Part shown: one piece after another, positions 53,021 to 60,953 of the stretch
Position numbering within the stretch: position 1 is the first letter of the stretch
Layout of the letters: every line of letters starts with the position of its first letter
NCBI RefSeq assembly: GCF_042683165.1
Contig: NZ_JBHUIZ010000003.1
Location: forward strand, 682,001 to 746,000
Length of the DNA: 64,000 nt
Reading direction: 5' to 3'
DNA from: Tigheibacillus halophilus
GTDB lineage: Bacteria; Bacillota; Bacilli; Bacillales; Amphibacillaceae
The notes under the pieces: model-generated
What the model was told of the DNA's origin: nothing
Database searches by the model: none
Seen by the model: the letters and a program-made list of their open reading frames with translations, nothing else
Program-made: the position numbers and the translations under genes

Positions 53021-53947
53021 GTGGAAACGCAAAGGTTTCATCAAAAAAACAGCCAAATTAATATCGTTCTGTCTAATCAGCAAAAATTTCCCGGATCGGC
53101 TGAAAAAAAGCAAAATCGTACTGCAACCAAAAACCCGTTTAAACATATAGATGATGCATTCCAATCATTTGTCGGCTTAGAACAATTGAAACAAAAGGTT
53201 AAAGAAGTCTATGCAACAATTGTCATTAATGAAAAAAGAAGCCAATCGGGGCTTTCCAGTAAGAAACAAGTACTGCATATGCTCTTCAAAGGCAACCCGG
53301 GAACGGGGAAAACAACTGTAGCCAGGGAACTTGCCAAGGTATACTACGATTTGAAGCTCTTATCAAAAGGCCATTTCATTGAAGCAGAAAGAGCTGATTT
53401 GGTCGGTGAATATATCGGGCAGACAGCGCAGAAAACGAGAAACATCATTCAAAAATCGTTGGGCGGAATTCTATTTATAGATGAAGCCTATTCACTTGCA
53501 CGCGGTGGAGAGAAAGATTTCGGCAAAGAGGCGATAGATACACTTGTAAAGCATATGGAAGATGAACATAATGATTTTGTACTTATATTAGCTGGCTACC
53601 CATACGAAATGGAACGATTTTTAACCTTGAACCCTGGTCTAGAGTCGAGATTCCCATTCATTCTTGACTTTCCCAATTATTCAGTGAATCAGTTGATGCA
53701 GATTGCCCGGCAAATGACAAGTGAACGTGATTACCAGCTGACAAAAGAAGCACAATGGTCGCTGCGTTCTTATCTCCAGCATCAGGTAAGCAGAAGGACA
53801 GCAAACTTTGCAAACGCGAGATTCATCCGAAATGTGATGGAGCATGCTATTCGCAATCATGCAGTCAGATTGATGGAAAAGCAGGATTTCTCGACAAATG
53901 AACTGATGTATTTAGCAGCTGAAGACTTGAAACTGCATGAAGATTAG
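53021..53947 (+). CDS. spoVK: Stage V sporulation AAA ATPase SpoVK
   Basis: A 308-residue AAA+ protein of the CbxX/CfqX family, needed for spore maturation in B. subtilis. Walker A GNPGTGKTT lies near residue 91, with ILFIDEAYSLARGGEKDFG as Walker B region, and the arginine-rich FANARFIRNVMEHAIR near the end. GTG 53021 is chosen because its AAGGGGTG site and the N-terminus (QKNSQINIVLSNQQK) match the B. subtilis protein; a TTG at 52952 adds a Cys-rich tail not in the family. A sporulation promoter was not clearly seen. Confidence 0.93.
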   Translation: METQRFHQKNSQINIVLSNQQKFPGSAEKKQNRTATKNPFKHIDDAFQSFVGLEQLKQKVKEVYATIVINEKRSQSGLSSKKQVLHMLFKGNPGTGKTTVARELAKVYYDLKLLSKGHFIEAERADLVGEYIGQTAQKTRNIIQKSLGGILFIDEAYSLARGGEKDFGKEAIDTLVKHMEDEHNDFVLILAGYPYEMERFLTLNPGLESRFPFILDFPNYSVNQLMQIARQMTSERDYQLTKEAQWSLRSYLQHQVSRRTANFANARFIRNVMEHAIRNHAVRLMEKQDFSTNELMYLAAEDLKLHED

Positions 53948-53956
53948 CAGCATTTT

Positions 53957-53985
53957 TTGAGGTTATCTTCATTATTTGCTATGAT
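53957..53985 (+). promoter_or_regulatory. hflX promoter
   Basis: TTGAGG (53957-53962), a 17-bp spacer and TATGAT (53980-53985), 53 bases before hflX. Confidence 0.65.
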
Positions 53986-54038
53986 AAATTGTATGGTTTG
54001 CACATGAATGAGTCATTAGTCGAAACGAGGTAATCAAT

Positions 54039-55274
54039 TTGCTTGAGCAAGTACTTATCATAGCAATAAAAAAACCTGATCAAGAACAAACGCGCTTTCA
54101 ATCTTCTTTGGAAGAATTAAAATCACTTGTACAAACAGCTGGCGGAGATGTCAAAACAGTGGTTACACAAAACAGACAGCACATCCATCCAGCATTATAC
54201 TTCGGTGAAGGTAAAGCGCGTGAAATCAAAAGAATGGTTGAGGAGCTCGAGATTGACGTAGTCATTTCTAATGATGAATTGTCAGCGGGTCAGTCCAGGA
54301 ATTTAAGCAATCTTTTAGGCACCCGGCTGATCGACAGGAGTCAGCTTATTCTTGATATATTTGCCAAGCGTGCCAGAACCAAAGAAGGAAAACTTCAAGT
54401 AGAACTGGCACAATTGGCTTATTTACTGCCAAGATTGCATGGACAAGGATCCCAGTTGTCAAGACTAGGTGCGGGAATAGGGACAAGGGGTCCGGGTGAA
54501 ACCAAGTTAGAGACAGATCAACGTCATATCAGAAAACGCATCACAGATATAAAGCACCGGTTGAAATCAGCTGTTAAACAACGGGAGCAGTATCGTACCC
54601 GCCGCAAGAACAGTGATATTTTTCAAGTAGCGATCGTCGGCTACACGAACGCTGGCAAATCCACCCTATTCAACAGGATGTCCAAAAGTCTTTCATTAGA
54701 AGAAAATAAACTATTTGCCACACTGGATCCAATGACAAGGAAGGTCGTACTTCCTTCCGGATTTACGACATTGGCAACAGATACCGTCGGTTTCATTCAA
54801 GATTTGCCAACTTCCTTAATAGCTGCATTCCGTTCTACTTTGGAAGAAGTGAATGAAGCTGATCTTATTCTCCATGTTGTCGATGGGTCACATCCTGATC
54901 AGCTGCATCATCAGCAAGTGGTAAATGATTTGCTGCGTCAGCTTGGTGCTGAAACGATTCCAACCCTGACGGTTTATAATAAAAAAGATTTATTCACTGA
55001 TGATATGATTGCTGTACAGCATCCTTATATCAGCATGAGCGCTCTTTCCGAAAGGGATATTGACCAATTGAAACAAAAAATGGAGGAAGTGCTGAAATCT
55101 TTCTGGGGAAAATATGAGATTGCCTTGCCTGCTGCACAAAGTCAGAAACTCTTTCTTTTACAGAAAGAAAGTATCATTGTAGCTCGTTTTTTTGACGAAG
55201 AACAGGAAAAATACTTGATTACAGGGTACATAAAAGACGATAATATATTACAAAGTATCATAAAGGAGAAATAA
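54039..55274 (+). CDS. hflX: Ribosome-associated GTPase HflX
   Basis: HflX binds 50S subunits and can split stalled ribosomes under stress. The 411-residue protein has the N-terminal HflX domain (LYFGEGKAREIK, ISNDELSAGQ), a Gly-rich linker (RLGAGIGTRGPGETKLETD) and the G domain with GYTNAGKST from residue 201, DTVGFI and YNKKD. The start is TTG 54039. ynbB follows after seven bases. Confidence 0.96.
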   Translation: MLEQVLIIAIKKPDQEQTRFQSSLEELKSLVQTAGGDVKTVVTQNRQHIHPALYFGEGKAREIKRMVEELEIDVVISNDELSAGQSRNLSNLLGTRLIDRSQLILDIFAKRARTKEGKLQVELAQLAYLLPRLHGQGSQLSRLGAGIGTRGPGETKLETDQRHIRKRITDIKHRLKSAVKQREQYRTRRKNSDIFQVAIVGYTNAGKSTLFNRMSKSLSLEENKLFATLDPMTRKVVLPSGFTTLATDTVGFIQDLPTSLIAAFRSTLEEVNEADLILHVVDGSHPDQLHHQQVVNDLLRQLGAETIPTLTVYNKKDLFTDDMIAVQHPYISMSALSERDIDQLKQKMEEVLKSFWGKYEIALPAAQSQKLFLLQKESIIVARFFDEEQEKYLITGYIKDDNILQSIIKEK

Positions 55275-55281
55275 ACATCCG

Positions 55282-56532
55282 ATGATTGAAGAAATTGTAA
55301 AACAATCACAGAAAGACACTCGACCAATGCATCAGGAAATTGATCGAATCAGTGAAATCAACCAAAAAAGAGTACTGGAGGCATTCAAACATCACCGTGT
55401 GAGCGATAGCCATTTTAATTCGACTACAGGATATGGCTATGATGATATGGGGCGGGACACACTTGAAAAGATTTACGCAGAAATATTCGGCGGTCAGGAC
55501 GCTTTGGTCAGGCCGCAAATCGTCTCTGGAACGCATGCCATATCGACCGCTCTCTTTGGCTTGCTAAGACCGGGTGATGAACTAATCTATATAACAGGCA
55601 AGCCTTACGACACACTGGAAGGTGTTGTCGGTAAACATGATGGCGCGTTGTACAGTGGTTCTCTCAAAGATTTTGGCGTTCACTTTAAAGAAGTTGCATT
55701 GAAGCACAATGGTCTGATCGATTATGAAGCTGTACGAGCTGCTATAAGTGCGAACACGAAAGTGATTGGTATACAACGATCCAGAGGTTACGACAGCCGG
55801 CCGTCCTATACAATAGAACAGATTGCTGAGATGATCGATTTTGTTAAAGGTGTCAAACCTGAACTTATCGTCTTCGTTGATAATTGTTACGGCGAGTTTG
55901 TCGAGGAGAAGGAACCGCTGCATATTGGAGCTGATATCATCGCCGGTTCTTTAATCAAAAATCCGGGCGGGGGTCTGGTTCGTGCCGGCGGATATATTGC
56001 CGGAAAAGAAGATTTGATTTACCAGTGTGCTAACAGACTTACTGCTCCAGGATTAGGTAAGGAAATGGGCGCTACTTTCAATATGCTTCAAGAAATGTAT
56101 CAAGGTTTGTTTCTTGCACCGCATATTGTATCACAGGCACTTAAGGGCGCTGTTTTCACATCCAGATTTTTGGAACTCCTTGGATTTGCACCGTCGCCTC
56201 AATACCGGGAAAAACGCACGGATTTGATACAATCGGTCAATTTTGATACTGCCGAGCAGATGATTCATTTTTGTCAGTCTATCCAAGCCAATTCCCCTGT
56301 CAATGCATATGTAGTACCTTATCCCTCTGCAATGCCGGGTTATGAGGATGATGTTATCATGGCGGCAGGGACATTCATTCAGGGATCCAGCATCGAGCTG
56401 TCTGCCGATGGCCCAGTCAGGGAACCGTACACTGTATTTGTACAAGGGGGGCTGACGTATGAACATGTCAAAATAGCTATGACGGAAGCAGCAAAAGAAA
56501 TGATAGAAAAAGGGTTCATAAAACAAAATTAG
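55282..56532 (+). CDS. ynbB: PLP-dependent YnbB (aluminium-resistance/methionine gamma-lyase-like)
   Basis: A 416-residue PLP enzyme of the methionine gamma-lyase-like 'aluminium resistance' family. The PLP lysine is expected in AGSLIKNPGGGLVRAGGYI, and FVDNCYGEFVEEKEP precedes it. The reaction is not known for this family. It sits between hflX and glnA; in B. subtilis glnR comes next. Confidence 0.9.
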   Translation: MIEEIVKQSQKDTRPMHQEIDRISEINQKRVLEAFKHHRVSDSHFNSTTGYGYDDMGRDTLEKIYAEIFGGQDALVRPQIVSGTHAISTALFGLLRPGDELIYITGKPYDTLEGVVGKHDGALYSGSLKDFGVHFKEVALKHNGLIDYEAVRAAISANTKVIGIQRSRGYDSRPSYTIEQIAEMIDFVKGVKPELIVFVDNCYGEFVEEKEPLHIGADIIAGSLIKNPGGGLVRAGGYIAGKEDLIYQCANRLTAPGLGKEMGATFNMLQEMYQGLFLAPHIVSQALKGAVFTSRFLELLGFAPSPQYREKRTDLIQSVNFDTAEQMIHFCQSIQANSPVNAYVVPYPSAMPGYEDDVIMAAGTFIQGSSIELSADGPVREPYTVFVQGGLTYEHVKIAMTEAAKEMIEKGFIKQN

Positions 56533-56573
56533 GGAATGTAATGAAAGAATGACTTTTTAGGAGGAGTTTGCAA

Positions 56574-57911
56574 GTGGGATCACGATATACAAGAGAAGAT
56601 ATTATGAGAATGATAAAAGAAGACAATGTAAGGTTTATACGATTGCAGTTCACCGACATGCTCGGCACAATCAAAAATGTGGAAATTCCATTAAGCCAGC
56701 TCGATAAAGCATTGGATAATAAAATGATGTTTGACGGATCATCTATTGAAGGTTTTGTAAGGATTGAAGAATCGGATATGTACCTGCATCCTGATATCGA
56801 TTCTTTCGTCGTGTTTCCCTGGACATCTGAAAAAGGCAAAGTAGCCAGGTTCATCTGTGATATATACAATCCTGACGGTACACCTTTTGAAGGTTGCCCG
56901 CGTTACAATCTCAAACGTAATCTCAAGCGGATGGAAAAGTTAGGGTTCACTGATTTCAATATTGGCACAGAGCCGGAGTTCTTTCTGTTCAAGCTGGATG
57001 AGTATGGTGAACCTTCCCTGGAGCTGAATGACCACGGCGGCTATTTCGACTTGGCCCCGACAGATTTGGGGGAAAATTGCCGAAGGGATATCGTTTTGGA
57101 ACTGGAGGAAATGGGTTTTGAAATTGAAGCTTCCCATCACGAAGGGGCACCTGGACAACATGAGATAGATTTCAAGTATTCAGACGCGGTTCGCCATTGC
57201 GATGATATTCAAACGTTCAAATTAGTCGTTAAAACAATTGCAAGAAAACATAATTTGCATGCCACATTCATGCCAAAGCCTCTATTCGGGGTTTTCGGAT
57301 CTGGTATGCACGTCAATATGTCTTTGTTCAACAAGGGAAAAAATGTATTTTTTGACGAATCAGGAGATATGGAATTAAGTACAACAGCATATCAATTCAT
57401 CGCCGGGTTGCTTAAACATGCGAACAATTTCACAGCTGTTACGAATCCTACAGTAAATTCTTATAAACGTCTTGTGCCCGGTTATGAAGCACCGTGTTAT
57501 GTTGCCTGGTCTGCACAAAACCGAAGTCCATTACTGCGTATTCCTTTTTCGAGAGGTCTAAGCACAAGAGTGGAATTAAGAAGTGTGGATCCCACTGCCA
57601 ACCCATATATGGCTATGGCTGTGCTTTTGGCAGCAGGCCTTGACGGAGTGGAAAATAAAATGGCCCCACCAACCCCTGTCAATGGGAATATTTATGATAT
57701 GACAGCGGAAGAAAGAAAGGAAAACGGAATTGTCAATCTGCCGGCAACATTGAAGGAAGCTTTAACAAAATTGACTAAAGATGAAACAATGATAGAGGCT
57801 ATGGGAGCTCATTTGTATGAACATTTTATCGAGGCAAAAGAAATTGAGTGGGACATGTTCCGAACAACTGTTCACCCTTGGGAACGCGAGCAGTACTTGA
57901 GCCTGTATTAA
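56574..57911 (+). CDS. glnA: Glutamine synthetase, type I
   Basis: Makes glutamine from glutamate, ammonia and ATP. The 445-residue protein has DGSSIEGFVRIEESDM, GTEPEFFLF, the NGSGMH-type segment here reading GSGMHVNMS, and NPTVNSYKRLVPGYEAP. The GTG 56574 is chosen for its nine-base spacing to AGGAGG; TTG 56568 is too close. It follows ynbB by 41 bases with no glnR between them and no convincing GlnR/TnrA site, so control may differ from B. subtilis, where GlnR represses glnRA. Confidence 0.97.
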   Translation: MGSRYTREDIMRMIKEDNVRFIRLQFTDMLGTIKNVEIPLSQLDKALDNKMMFDGSSIEGFVRIEESDMYLHPDIDSFVVFPWTSEKGKVARFICDIYNPDGTPFEGCPRYNLKRNLKRMEKLGFTDFNIGTEPEFFLFKLDEYGEPSLELNDHGGYFDLAPTDLGENCRRDIVLELEEMGFEIEASHHEGAPGQHEIDFKYSDAVRHCDDIQTFKLVVKTIARKHNLHATFMPKPLFGVFGSGMHVNMSLFNKGKNVFFDESGDMELSTTAYQFIAGLLKHANNFTAVTNPTVNSYKRLVPGYEAPCYVAWSAQNRSPLLRIPFSRGLSTRVELRSVDPTANPYMAMAVLLAAGLDGVENKMAPPTPVNGNIYDMTAEERKENGIVNLPATLKEALTKLTKDETMIEAMGAHLYEHFIEAKEIEWDMFRTTVHPWEREQYLSLY

Positions 57912-58009
57912 GCTCGGTATGACTGGGTTTTAGATTGTGGATGCGGCCAAATAATTGAGTGAGAATAGATGGCCACCCACAAAATACCCACAAAAATAAT
58001 CATTTTAGG

Positions 58010-58050
58010 ATACTGTCCATATAAGCGTCAAGTTGGGCAGTATTTTTTTA
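58010..58050 (+). terminator. glnA terminator
   Basis: ATACTGTCC (58010-58018) pairs with GGGCAGTAT (58035-58043, one G-U), then T7. The rest of the gap 57912-58149 has the poly-C tract and no convincing gene. Confidence 0.8.
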
Positions 58051-58086
58051 TCTGTTTATTTGCCTGTTGCCAATTTCTTGTTTGTT

Positions 58087-58097
58087 CCCCCCCCCCC
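58087..58097 (+). repeat. C11 homopolymer in a promoter region
   Basis: Eleven consecutive C residues lie between TTGTT (58083-58087 region) and a possible -10 TAAACT near 58111. Such a run is unusual in this AT-rich genome and is prone to length change. A slippage-controlled promoter is conceivable but unproved. Confidence 0.6.
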
Positions 58098-58149
58098 AAA
58101 ACATGTTGTGGTAAACTAGCATTAATAAAAAAATGGAAGGATTTAAGAA

Positions 58150-58758
58150 ATGGCAGAATTGCGTGGAGAACATCTTTTGCAAGAAAAGTATGGAACGGTA
58201 AAAAAAGCGGCGGCCTTTTATAATAACCAGATGCTGCATCACCTCAATGGAGTAATGATAGATTTCATTTCTGAACAAAGTATGATGTTTATATCGACTG
58301 CGGATAAAGATGGAAACTGTGATTCTTCCTTCAGGGCTGGCCCTAAAGGTTTTGTAAAGGTGATACATGAGAAATTGCTGATTTATCCAGAGTATAAAGG
58401 AAATGGTGTGATGGCGAGTTTAGGAAATATAGAAGAAAATCCGCATGTCGGCCTTATGTTCATAGACTTTTTTGAACACTGTATTGGGCTTCATGTGAAC
58501 GGAAAAGCCGCCATTGTAGAGAACAAACAGTTGCCGGCAATGGATCAGGTGATGAAAAAAATGAAGGAAAAAGAAGCGGCTAAAGCAGAAAGATGGGTTG
58601 TGATTGAGATAGAAGAGGCGTATATTCATTGTTCAAAGCACATTCCTAAACTGAGGAAGCTAGATAAGGATAACTACTGGGGAACTGACGAGGTCAGAAG
58701 AAAAGGTGGTGACTATTTCAAAACCAAGCATGAAAAGAAGCATGATCATGAAAGATAA
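58150..58758 (+). CDS. Pyridoxamine 5'-phosphate oxidase-family flavin-nucleotide-binding protein
   Basis: A 202-residue split-barrel protein. The pattern MMFISTADKDGNCDSSFRAGP, GLMFIDFFEH and VNGKAAIVE matches PNPOx-like FMN-binding proteins. The C-terminal IHCSKHIPKL and a Lys/His-rich tail resemble members sometimes called general-stress flavoproteins. The substrate is unknown. The start ATG 58150 has GGAAGGAT upstream. It lies in a short accessory stretch between glnA and lexA. Confidence 0.8.
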   Translation: MAELRGEHLLQEKYGTVKKAAAFYNNQMLHHLNGVMIDFISEQSMMFISTADKDGNCDSSFRAGPKGFVKVIHEKLLIYPEYKGNGVMASLGNIEENPHVGLMFIDFFEHCIGLHVNGKAAIVENKQLPAMDQVMKKMKEKEAAKAERWVVIEIEEAYIHCSKHIPKLRKLDKDNYWGTDEVRRKGGDYFKTKHEKKHDHER

Positions 58759-58770
58759 TAAACGAAAGTT

Positions 58771-58807
58771 AAAAAAATTGCAGGATACGATGTATCTCTG
58801 CAGTTTT
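58771..58807. terminator. Bidirectional terminator
   Basis: A hairpin of CAG-GATAC with GTATC-T-CTG (58781-58803) is flanked by A7 on the left and T6 on the right. It can end the rightward gene and the leftward membrane-protein gene. Confidence 0.75.
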
Positions 58808-58861
58808 TTCGATTGGGTAAAGGATGCTTTGTTGCATATACGATGTGGTGATTTACGTTTT

Positions 58862-59167
58862 TCAGGCTTTACCGAGCTGCCGTTTTTTAACGGCTTTTTT
58901 CTTTTTATAAGCAATCCAACTGGTTTTCAATGAAGCGTATGTGCCAACAGCCGCAGCTCCATAAAATCCGCCCATAAACAAGCCGGCCCATATATCATGA
59001 CGATGGCTGATGAAAATAGAAATAAAAAAACCAAAGAAAGACGCTATGGTGGGATAATAAGGCTTGGGTATTGGAAAAGCTTTGAATAACTGGGTTAAGA
59101 GTATTATTGCAGGAACTGCTATGACTCCATCCAGTATGGTTGTATGTATGACCGGGAATTCTTCCAT
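58862..59167 (-). CDS. Small hypothetical membrane protein
   Basis: A 101-residue protein on the minus strand with two to three hydrophobic segments (about 8-28, 39-57 and 61-82) and a very basic C-terminus (KKKKAVKKRQ). I do not recognise the family. Its ATG at 59167 has AAAGGTGAT four bases upstream, which supports real translation. It lies 127 bases behind lexA in the same direction, with a hairpin between, so it could be partly cotranscribed with lexA. Confidence 0.6.
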   Translation of the reverse strand: MEEFPVIHTTILDGVIAVPAIILLTQLFKAFPIPKPYYPTIASFFGFFISIFISHRHDIWAGLFMGGFYGAAAVGTYASLKTSWIAYKKKKAVKKRQLGKA

Positions 59168-59261
59168 GAGTATCACCTTTCCACAGGTTTTTGTTATCAT
59201 GTAGGTTTTCCCAAAATAACTTTTTTATGAGAGTATGCAAAAATCATGCAACATATAATAC

Positions 59262-59290
59262 AAATGCTTGCCATTGAGCGGCAAGCATTT
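59262..59290 (-). terminator. Hairpin downstream of lexA
   Basis: AAATGCTTGCC (59262-59272) and GGCAAGCATTT (59280-59290) form a perfect 11-bp stem just past the lexA stop. There is no T-run, so termination may be partial. Confidence 0.6.
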
Positions 59291-59294
59291 ATTA

Positions 59295-59918
59295 TCAATG
59301 AATGGAACGATAGAGACCAATTACTTTACCAAGAATAGAAACATTATCATAAATGAGCGGTTCCATCGTGGCGTTTTCCGGTTGTAATCGGATATAGTTC
59401 TTTTCCTTATAAAATCTCTTTACTGTTGCTTCGTTATCCTCTGTCATCGCTACAACAATTTCACCGTTTTGAGCAGTATTCTGTTGTTTGACGATTACTT
59501 TATCGCCATCAAGGATTCCTGCCTCAATCATGCTTTCACCATCGATGACCAAGACGAATGTGTTTTCATCAGGACTTGCTACTGATTTTGGAATCGGCAG
59601 GAACTCCTCTATGTTTTCAACAGCAGTAATTGGTATCCCCGCTGTAACTTTACCGATTAAAGGAGCATAGAAGGCGTCATCTTTTGGAATGCTGCCTTGT
59701 CCGGATGGATCAAGAATTTCAATTGCTCTGGGTTTTGTCGGATCTCTTCGTATATAACCTTTATTTTCCAATCTAGCTAAATGACCATGCACTGTCGAAC
59801 TGGAAGCGAGTCCGACTGCCATAGCAATTTCCCGTACCGAAGGCGGATAGCCCTTTTTACTTACTTCAGATTTGATATAGTCAAGAATGGCTTGTTGGCG
59901 CTTTGACATTTTTGTCAT
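59295..59918 (-). CDS. lexA: SOS repressor LexA
   Basis: LexA represses DNA-damage genes and cleaves itself when RecA filaments form. The 207-residue protein has a winged helix-turn-helix (SVREIAMAVGLASSSTVHGHL), the Ala93-Gly94 cleavage site (VTAGIP) and catalytic Ser129 (GESM) and Lys167 (TVKRF). The start at 59918 gives MTKMSKRQQ, the family N-terminus, behind GAGGTG. Its own promoter overlaps a LexA box. Confidence 0.97.
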   Translation of the reverse strand: MTKMSKRQQAILDYIKSEVSKKGYPPSVREIAMAVGLASSSTVHGHLARLENKGYIRRDPTKPRAIEILDPSGQGSIPKDDAFYAPLIGKVTAGIPITAVENIEEFLPIPKSVASPDENTFVLVIDGESMIEAGILDGDKVIVKQQNTAQNGEIVVAMTEDNEATVKRFYKEKNYIRLQPENATMEPLIYDNVSILGKVIGLYRSIH

Positions 59919-59953
59919 AAAAACACACCTCACACATAGATTTTATTAATGAT

Positions 59954-59982
59954 AGTTTACCATGGTTCATATGGTAAAGCAA
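59954..59982 (-). promoter_or_regulatory. lexA promoter
   Basis: On the minus strand, -35 TTGCTT (59982-59977), a 17-bp spacer and -10 TAAACT (59959-59954). The spacer holds the inverted repeat TTTACCAT (59956-59963)/ATGGTAAA (59971-59978), and LexA box A overlaps the -35. Confidence 0.6.
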
Positions 59983-59993
59983 ACATTAGTTCT
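59980..59993. promoter_or_regulatory. LexA box A (lexA side)
   Basis: CAAACATTAGTTCT matches CGAAC-N4-GTTCG in eight of ten positions. It overlaps the lexA -35. Confidence 0.5.
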
Positions 59994-60001
59994 AAAAACG
60001 C

Positions 60002-60029
60002 TTGACAGGAACCTTTGTTCTGTTATAAT
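60002..60029 (+). promoter_or_regulatory. Near-consensus SOS promoter of the small membrane peptide and yneB
   Basis: Perfect TTGACA (60002-60007), a 16-bp spacer and perfect TATAAT (60024-60029). LexA box B lies inside the spacer, so bound LexA should block polymerase directly. Confidence 0.85.
60008..60021. promoter_or_regulatory. LexA box B
   Basis: GGAACCTTTGTTCT keeps both GAAC and GTTC cores with N4 between. It is inside the promoter spacer. Confidence 0.8.
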
Positions 60030-60035
60030 CAAATT

Positions 60036-60049
60036 AGAACAAAGGTTCT
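60036..60049. promoter_or_regulatory. LexA box C
   Basis: AGAACAAAGGTTCT keeps both GAAC and GTTC cores and is a perfect palindrome at its arms. It lies just downstream of the predicted transcription start. Confidence 0.8.
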
Positions 60050-60069
60050 CAAATGTGAGGAGGGGCAAT

Positions 60070-60162
60070 ATGTTTGGGAAATTGACGAAAACAGATGTAT
60101 TTTATTTTGTAGCTTTTGCTTTATCACTTGTATTTTTGTATGTATCATTAATAACATCTTGA
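60070..60162 (+). CDS. 30-residue SOS-controlled membrane peptide in the yneA position
   Basis: A 30-residue frame starting at ATG 60070 has AGGAGGGG five bases upstream and one hydrophobic span of about 19 residues (VFYFVAFALSLVFLYVSLI). The N-terminus MFGKLTKTD is basic, so the N-in orientation is expected. It occupies the place of yneA, the SOS cell-division inhibitor, which in B. subtilis has about 105 residues with an N-terminal membrane segment and a LysM domain. The LysM part is absent; yneB starts 43 bases later. Longer in-frame starts (59962) run through the LexA boxes and promoter and are not transcribed as such. It could be a minimal YneA or an unrelated SOS peptide. Confidence 0.6.
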   Translation: MFGKLTKTDVFYFVAFALSLVFLYVSLITS

Positions 60163-60205
60163 TTCTTTATTATAGAAATATGAATACTAGGTTGGAGAAA
60201 TCTAT

Positions 60206-60847
60206 ATGAAAAAAGCAATCATATATTGTCGTGTCAGCACTGACAAACATACACAGGAATCGTCTCTTGTAAGGCAGGAAGAAGAATTGCTCCGTTTGTC
60301 TGCAAATCTGGAAATCGATGTGGCTGATGTTATAACGGAACAGGCAAGCGGGTACGACGTTGACAGAGATGGTGTTTTTGAAATCTTGGAATGCTTTGCG
60401 GAAAAAAAAGCAGAAATACTGCTTATTCAGGATGAAACCAGACTGGGAAGAGGCAATGCTAAAATTGCCTTATTCCATCAATTGCAAAAGATGAATGTAC
60501 AGGTTTATACAGCGGTCAATGGCGGAGAAATGGTTTTGTCTGAAGCGGATGCCATGGTGTTGCAGATTGTGGGGATTGTAGAGGAATATCAGCGGAAATT
60601 GCATAACGCCAAAATCAGCCGTGGAATGAAGAGGGCTGTCGCACAAGGATACAATCCCGGACGGAATATGATGCATAAAGACAGGGCTCCTGGTAAACAG
60701 CGTAAAGAATTCCCCATGGACGAGCTGATAAAGCTGCGCTCCAAGAATTTGACTTTCCAAGAGATCGCTCATACATTGCAGGGGCAAGGTTACGATGTTT
60801 CCAAGGCAACGGTACACCGGCGCTTTCAGGAGTATCAAAAAACTTGA
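60206..60847 (+). CDS. yneB: Serine-recombinase-family protein YneB
   Basis: A 213-residue resolvase-like protein with the N-terminal catalytic motif IIYCRVSTDK (Ser11) and RLGRGNAK, and a C-terminal helix-turn-helix region (LTFQEIAHTLQGQGYDVSKATV, quoted in part as LTFQEIAHTL). B. subtilis yneB is the third gene of the LexA-controlled yneAB-ynzC operon; its target is unknown. No partner att or res site was identified. Confidence 0.9.
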   Translation: MKKAIIYCRVSTDKHTQESSLVRQEEELLRLSANLEIDVADVITEQASGYDVDRDGVFEILECFAEKKAEILLIQDETRLGRGNAKIALFHQLQKMNVQVYTAVNGGEMVLSEADAMVLQIVGIVEEYQRKLHNAKISRGMKRAVAQGYNPGRNMMHKDRAPGKQRKEFPMDELIKLRSKNLTFQEIAHTLQGQGYDVSKATVHRRFQEYQKT

Positions 60848-60872
60848 TTGCGATGATGGCAACAGGTAAGAT

Positions 60873-60917
60873 AAAGGCAAGGACATACCATGAGTATGTT
60901 CTTGCTTTTTATTTTTA
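60873..60917 (+). terminator. Terminator between yneB and ynzC
   Basis: AAAGGCAAGGACATAC (60873-60888) pairs with GTATGTTCTTGCTTTT (60894-60909) with two G-U, then T-rich sequence. Confidence 0.85.
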
Positions 60918-60953
60918 ACCGAGGCTTTGATTATGCTTAACGGGAGGAAAAAT

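Noticed and set aside
56537..56556. GlnR/TnrA-like site before glnA
   Set aside because: TGTAA and TGACT are separated by eight bases rather than seven and the second half is imperfect.
57969..58223. 84-codon frame between glnA and the flavin-nucleotide-binding gene
   Set aside because: It has no ribosome-binding site, runs through a terminator and the C11 tract, and overlaps a well-supported gene.
60015..60209. 64-codon Cys-rich frame in the lexA-yneB gap
   Set aside because: It starts at TTG within the promoter, has no ribosome-binding site, and the frame from ATG 60070 explains the region better.
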